DNA of 64,000 nt from Olleya aquimaris (GTDB lineage Bacteria; Bacteroidota; Bacteroidia; Flavobacteriales; Flavobacteriaceae), in assembly GCF_003259525.1 (NCBI RefSeq), contig NZ_QLLO01000002.1, positions 124,001-188,000 on the forward strand, given 5' to 3'. Position 1 is the first letter of the stretch. Every line of letters begins with the position of its first letter. The position numbers and the translations under genes are program-made. Under the pieces are notes generated by a model, which saw only the letters and a list, made by a program, of their open reading frames with translations, was not told the DNA's origin and made no database searches. Shown piece by piece: positions 61,643-64,000 of this stretch.

Positions 61643-61792
61643 ATGCCTAAACCTAAAGGTCAAAAAAATACCAAAAATAAGGCTAAGCATTCTAAATTAA
61701 TGGCTAGAAAAATTAATAAGAAGAAAAAAGAAGCTGCTTTAAGAAAAGAAAAACTAAAAGCAATAATAGATAGAAAGAATCAAGAGCAATAA
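61643..61792 (+). CDS. 49-residue highly basic protein
   Basis: This short ORF encodes a lysine-rich helix-prone peptide (MPKPKGQKNTKNKAKHSKLM to KKKKEAALRKEKLKAI), starting two bases after the mscL stop. Composition (about 40 percent Lys/Arg) suggests a nucleic-acid- or ribosome-associated peptide, but no family is recognised. The ORF is followed almost at once by a terminator, which supports its being the end of the mscL transcript. Confidence 0.6.
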   Translation: MPKPKGQKNTKNKAKHSKLMARKINKKKKEAALRKEKLKAIIDRKNQEQ

Positions 61793-61820
61793 AAAAAAAA
61801 CAGCATCTGCTGTTTTTTTT
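61793..61820. terminator. Bidirectional rho-independent terminator
   Basis: A stem of AACAGCA with TGCTGTT, extended by A/T pairs to 13 bp, closes a very short loop right after the basic-protein stop. T8 follows on the plus strand and the convergent 123-residue gene ends just beyond. Confidence 0.85.
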
Positions 61821-61823
61821 ATT

Positions 61824-62195
61824 TTAAATTTTAATTAGGGTTTTATCTAAATTTAAGTCGTTTAATATTTTGTTGGTAAAACTATAATGACCTCTGGTAG
61901 TAATTATCTTAAACCGTTGATCTTTCATCCTAGTAACAACGTCTAACAGTCGCCATTTGGTTTTTAATAGTTTTGGTTTTTCGCTTTTTATACCTAATTC
62001 AAAAAAATACTTTTTGGTACGCTTGTAGGCGGTTATATCTGGTGTAATAACCAAATTATTTTCTTTTTTAATAAACGCTTTTGGTTGATCATAGCCTTCT
62101 AAATCAGCTTTGATATTTTCGTAACCTAAAAATTCTAAGTGATTAATAGATTGTTTTAAAATGTCTTCGTGTGTTTCTTTGTCTTGTGCTATCAT
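61824..62195 (-). CDS. Uncharacterised soluble protein
   Basis: This 123-residue protein (start MIAQDKETHEDILKQSINHLEF) has no signal or membrane segment and alternates helices and strands. The core DITAYKRTKKYFFELGIKSEK suggests an alpha/beta fold, somewhat like small PD-(D/E)XK endonuclease-like proteins with an Asp then Glu-x-Gly-x-Lys, but this is only a resemblance. The function is unknown. It converges on the mscL unit at a shared terminator and is divergent from the trans-sulfuration gene. Confidence 0.6.
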   Translation of the reverse strand: MIAQDKETHEDILKQSINHLEFLGYENIKADLEGYDQPKAFIKKENNLVITPDITAYKRTKKYFFELGIKSEKPKLLKTKWRLLDVVTRMKDQRFKIITTRGHYSFTNKILNDLNLDKTLIKI

Positions 62196-62335
62196 AATCT
62201 ATAGTATACAAAATTTAGATTAAAAATTCCGTTAAAGACTCGTTAAATCCTAATTTTATACTGTATTAATATAGATACTTTTTAATATTCATCTTTTAAA
62301 TTAGTAATTTAGAGCTTTAAAATCGTTGATTAAAA

Positions 62336-63484
62336 ATGAAATCAAAACATATCGGATTAAATACTGTTTGTACACATGTAGGGGAAGTGCCTGACCAACA
62401 GTTTAAAGGAGCAATTTCTCCTATTTATTTATCATCCTCTTACGAGTTTATGGATGTTGATGTCAAACGTTATCCACGATATTTTAATACACCAAACCAA
62501 GAATACTTAGCTAAAAAAATTGCAGCTTTAGAACATACAGAAACTGCAATGATTTTTGGTTCTGGTATGGCTGCAATAAGTCATATGTTTTTAGCTTTTT
62601 TAAAATCTGGAGATCATATTGTTGTGCAAAATACCTTGTATGGTGGTACAACTAATTTTATTAGAGAAGAATTTCCTAAACTAAATATAGAATTTACGTT
62701 TACCAATGGGTATAAGGTAGAAGATTTTGAAGCTGCAATCCAGCCCAATACCAAATTGATACATATTGAAACACCTTCAAACCCATTATTAACCATTACA
62801 GATATTAAAGCAATTGCAACTTTAGCTCAACAAAAAAGTATTGTAACTAGTATAGATAATACGTTTGCTAGTCCTGTAAATCAAAATCCAGCAGATTTTG
62901 GTATAGATTTAATCATGCATTCAGCAACCAAATATTTTGGTGGTCATAGCGACATTTGTGCAGGCGCTGTTGCAGGAAGCAAAAATCACATGGATAAAAT
63001 TTGGAATGTGTCTAAAAACTATGGAGGAAGTCTTAGCGATTTTACGGTTTGGATGTTAGAACGAAGTATGAAAACTATGGGTTTACGTGTTAAAGCGCAA
63101 ACCAAAAACGCTATGAAACTAGCTAAATGGTTAAATAAACAATCTTTTGTAAAACAGGTGTATTATCCAGGTCTTAAAACACATCCAGAACACCAATTAG
63201 CTACTGAGCAAATGAAAGGATTTGGAGCTATGTTATCTTTTGAATTAACAGACTCTATAGATTCTAATCAATTTATGAAACAATTACAATTAATTAAAGC
63301 GTCTATGAGTTTGGCAGGTATTGAAAGTACAATGCTATCTCCAGCGCAAACATCTCATTCGTTATTAACTGCAGAACAGCGCGAAGCAGTTGGAATTACC
63401 GATGGATTAATTAGATTTTCAGTAGGAATAGAAGACGTTAAAGATTTAAAAACAGATATTTTACAAGCCATACAAAATCTATAA
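62336..63484 (+). CDS. Trans-sulfuration PLP enzyme (cystathionine gamma-synthase/beta-lyase type)
   Basis: This 382-residue enzyme of the Cys/Met metabolism PLP family has AMIFGSGMAAISHMFLAFL, the YGGTTNFIREEFPKL region, SIDNTFASPVNQNPADFG and the Schiff-base Lys in MHSATKYFGGHSDICAGAV near residue 197. The C-terminal SVGIEDVKDLKTDI is typical. The family makes or cleaves cystathionine, or acts as methionine gamma-lyase; the fine specificity is uncertain. It has no close partner gene except rlmF, which starts 10 bases later. Confidence 0.9.
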   Translation: MKSKHIGLNTVCTHVGEVPDQQFKGAISPIYLSSSYEFMDVDVKRYPRYFNTPNQEYLAKKIAALEHTETAMIFGSGMAAISHMFLAFLKSGDHIVVQNTLYGGTTNFIREEFPKLNIEFTFTNGYKVEDFEAAIQPNTKLIHIETPSNPLLTITDIKAIATLAQQKSIVTSIDNTFASPVNQNPADFGIDLIMHSATKYFGGHSDICAGAVAGSKNHMDKIWNVSKNYGGSLSDFTVWMLERSMKTMGLRVKAQTKNAMKLAKWLNKQSFVKQVYYPGLKTHPEHQLATEQMKGFGAMLSFELTDSIDSNQFMKQLQLIKASMSLAGIESTMLSPAQTSHSLLTAEQREAVGITDGLIRFSVGIEDVKDLKTDILQAIQNL

Positions 63485-63494
63485 TTTAAACACA

Positions 63495-64000
63495 ATGCAC
63501 AAAAATAACAAGCACACAGATAATTATAATTTTGATCAACTGGTTACTGAGTATCCAAAATTAGAGCCTTATATATTTACTAATGCAACCAACAAAAAAA
63601 CTATTGATTTTGCCAACCCTAAAGCAGTAAAAGCTTTAAATGCAGCGTTGTTAAAAAAGCATTATAATATCAATTATTGGGAGTTTCCAGATCATTTTTT
63701 ATGTCCTCCAATTCCGGGTCGTGTAGATTATATACATCATATAGCAGATATGTTAGAGCGTTCTAAAATTAATGAAAACGTCACAGTTATGGATATTGGC
63801 ACAGGAGCCAATTGCATTTATCCATTGCTAGGATCTTCAGAATATGGCTGGGATTTTATTGGTGTTGACAGTAATGAAGAGGCATTGACAATTGCACAAA
63901 ATATTATCAATCAAAATAATCTGCAAGAAAAGATAACATTAAGACAGCAAAATGACACGACTCATGTTTTAGAAGGTGTTTTAACCCAATTAGATAAAGT
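63495..64000 (+). CDS. rlmF: 23S rRNA A1618 N6-methyltransferase RlmF, N-terminal part
   Basis: The gene runs off the window after 168 codons. The residues seen match RlmF: YPKLEPYIFTNATNKKTIDFANPKAVKALN, then the diagnostic FPDHFLCPPIPGRVDYIHHI segment and the SAM site VTVMDIGTGANCIYPLLG; each fragment is quoted in part here. RlmF methylates A1618 (E. coli numbering) of 23S rRNA. It follows the trans-sulfuration gene by 10 bases. The catalytic NPPF motif lies beyond the end of the window. Confidence 0.93.
   Translation, partial: MHKNNKHTDNYNFDQLVTEYPKLEPYIFTNATNKKTIDFANPKAVKALNAALLKKHYNINYWEFPDHFLCPPIPGRVDYIHHIADMLERSKINENVTVMDIGTGANCIYPLLGSSEYGWDFIGVDSNEEALTIAQNIINQNNLQEKITLRQQNDTTHVLEGVLTQLDK

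Noticed and set aside
1-64000. tRNA, rRNA, prophage, insertion sequence, CRISPR or defence island
   Set aside because: I looked for tRNA-like cloverleaf ends, transposase and integrase motifs, terminal repeats with target duplications, and nuclease/toxin gene pairs, and found none that I could support.

Overview
The window is ordinary chromosomal DNA from a low-GC member of the Bacteroidota, almost certainly a marine-type Flavobacteriaceae (something like the Olleya/Lacinutrix/Winogradskyella group; the genus is a guess). The signs are strongly A+T-rich codon use, two classes of type IX secretion (T9SS) C-terminal domains, flavobacterial -33/-7 promoters (TTTG and TANNTTTG), Bacteroidota-restricted families (DUF4199, DUF4252, DUF5777, the alternative GlmU, UbiA-type geranylgeranylglycerol-phosphate transferase), and a carbamoyl-phosphate synthase large subunit without its allosteric domain. 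I see no tRNA or rRNA genes, prophage, insertion sequence, CRISPR array or recognisable defence system.

Layout. 1-2848: end of a SCO1/SenC copper chaperone, a YCF48-like beta-propeller lipoprotein, and a minus-strand ECF sigma / membrane anti-sigma-like / Spy-like periplasmic module. 3099-8251: minus-strand lipid-flippase-type ABC exporter, phosphohexomutase, polyprenyl glycosyltransferase and DUF4199 protein. 8411-14966: ribosomal protein L31, alternative GlmU, two tandem YhhN-like membrane proteins, an orphan peptide-type binding lipoprotein, tRNA methylthiotransferase MtaB and a mini-GNAT. 15089-18579: alpha/beta hydrolase, lytic transglycosylase, cardiolipin synthase and half-size TSUP permease. 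18674-27362: a 1092-residue T9SS type B protein, a TPR membrane protein, L34 (rpmH), CarB, an ankyrin protein and a DOMON/T9SS type A protein. 27431-32207: a minus-strand run with YceI, a c-type cytochrome, DUF5777 barrel and OB-fold protein, then a thioesterase, two small membrane proteins and RmuC.

32284-37775 is a vitamin B12 uptake locus: BtuD-, BtuC- and BtuF-like ABC importer genes on the minus strand, and divergently a cobalamin riboswitch in front of a BtuB-like TonB-dependent receptor. A short single-TM ORF sits between the two arms. 37817-41511 has an S41 protease divergent from a second ECF sigma / anti-sigma-like / DUF4252 x2 operon. 41566-45785 carries purB, a HEAT-like protein, a haem-binding protein and a glycosyltransferase. 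45859-50335 pairs a sodium:solute symporter, a missed 34-residue membrane protein and a multidomain PIG-L deacetylase, with an imperfect inverted repeat between the last two. 50456-55896 is an envelope/lipid run: CorA, MscS, a lipoprotein, Maf, UbiA-type prenyltransferase, KdsC-type phosphatase and a DUF2520 dehydrogenase. 55955-64000 has a group III truncated haemoglobin, a fused CcsBA cytochrome c maturation protein, a T9SS-like protein with an Asp/Ser/Thr linker, a small-membrane-protein/MscL operon, a trans-sulfuration enzyme and the start of rlmF.

Taken together this is housekeeping and envelope biology plus respiratory c-type cytochrome maturation. The least explained material is a set of very short membrane or basic proteins (35431-35538, 47563-47667, 60862-61144, 61643-61792), the two ECF sigma modules and the cytochrome/YceI/DUF5777/OB-fold cluster. 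I found no convincing wholly new system; the findings list gives the best leads, with modest scores.
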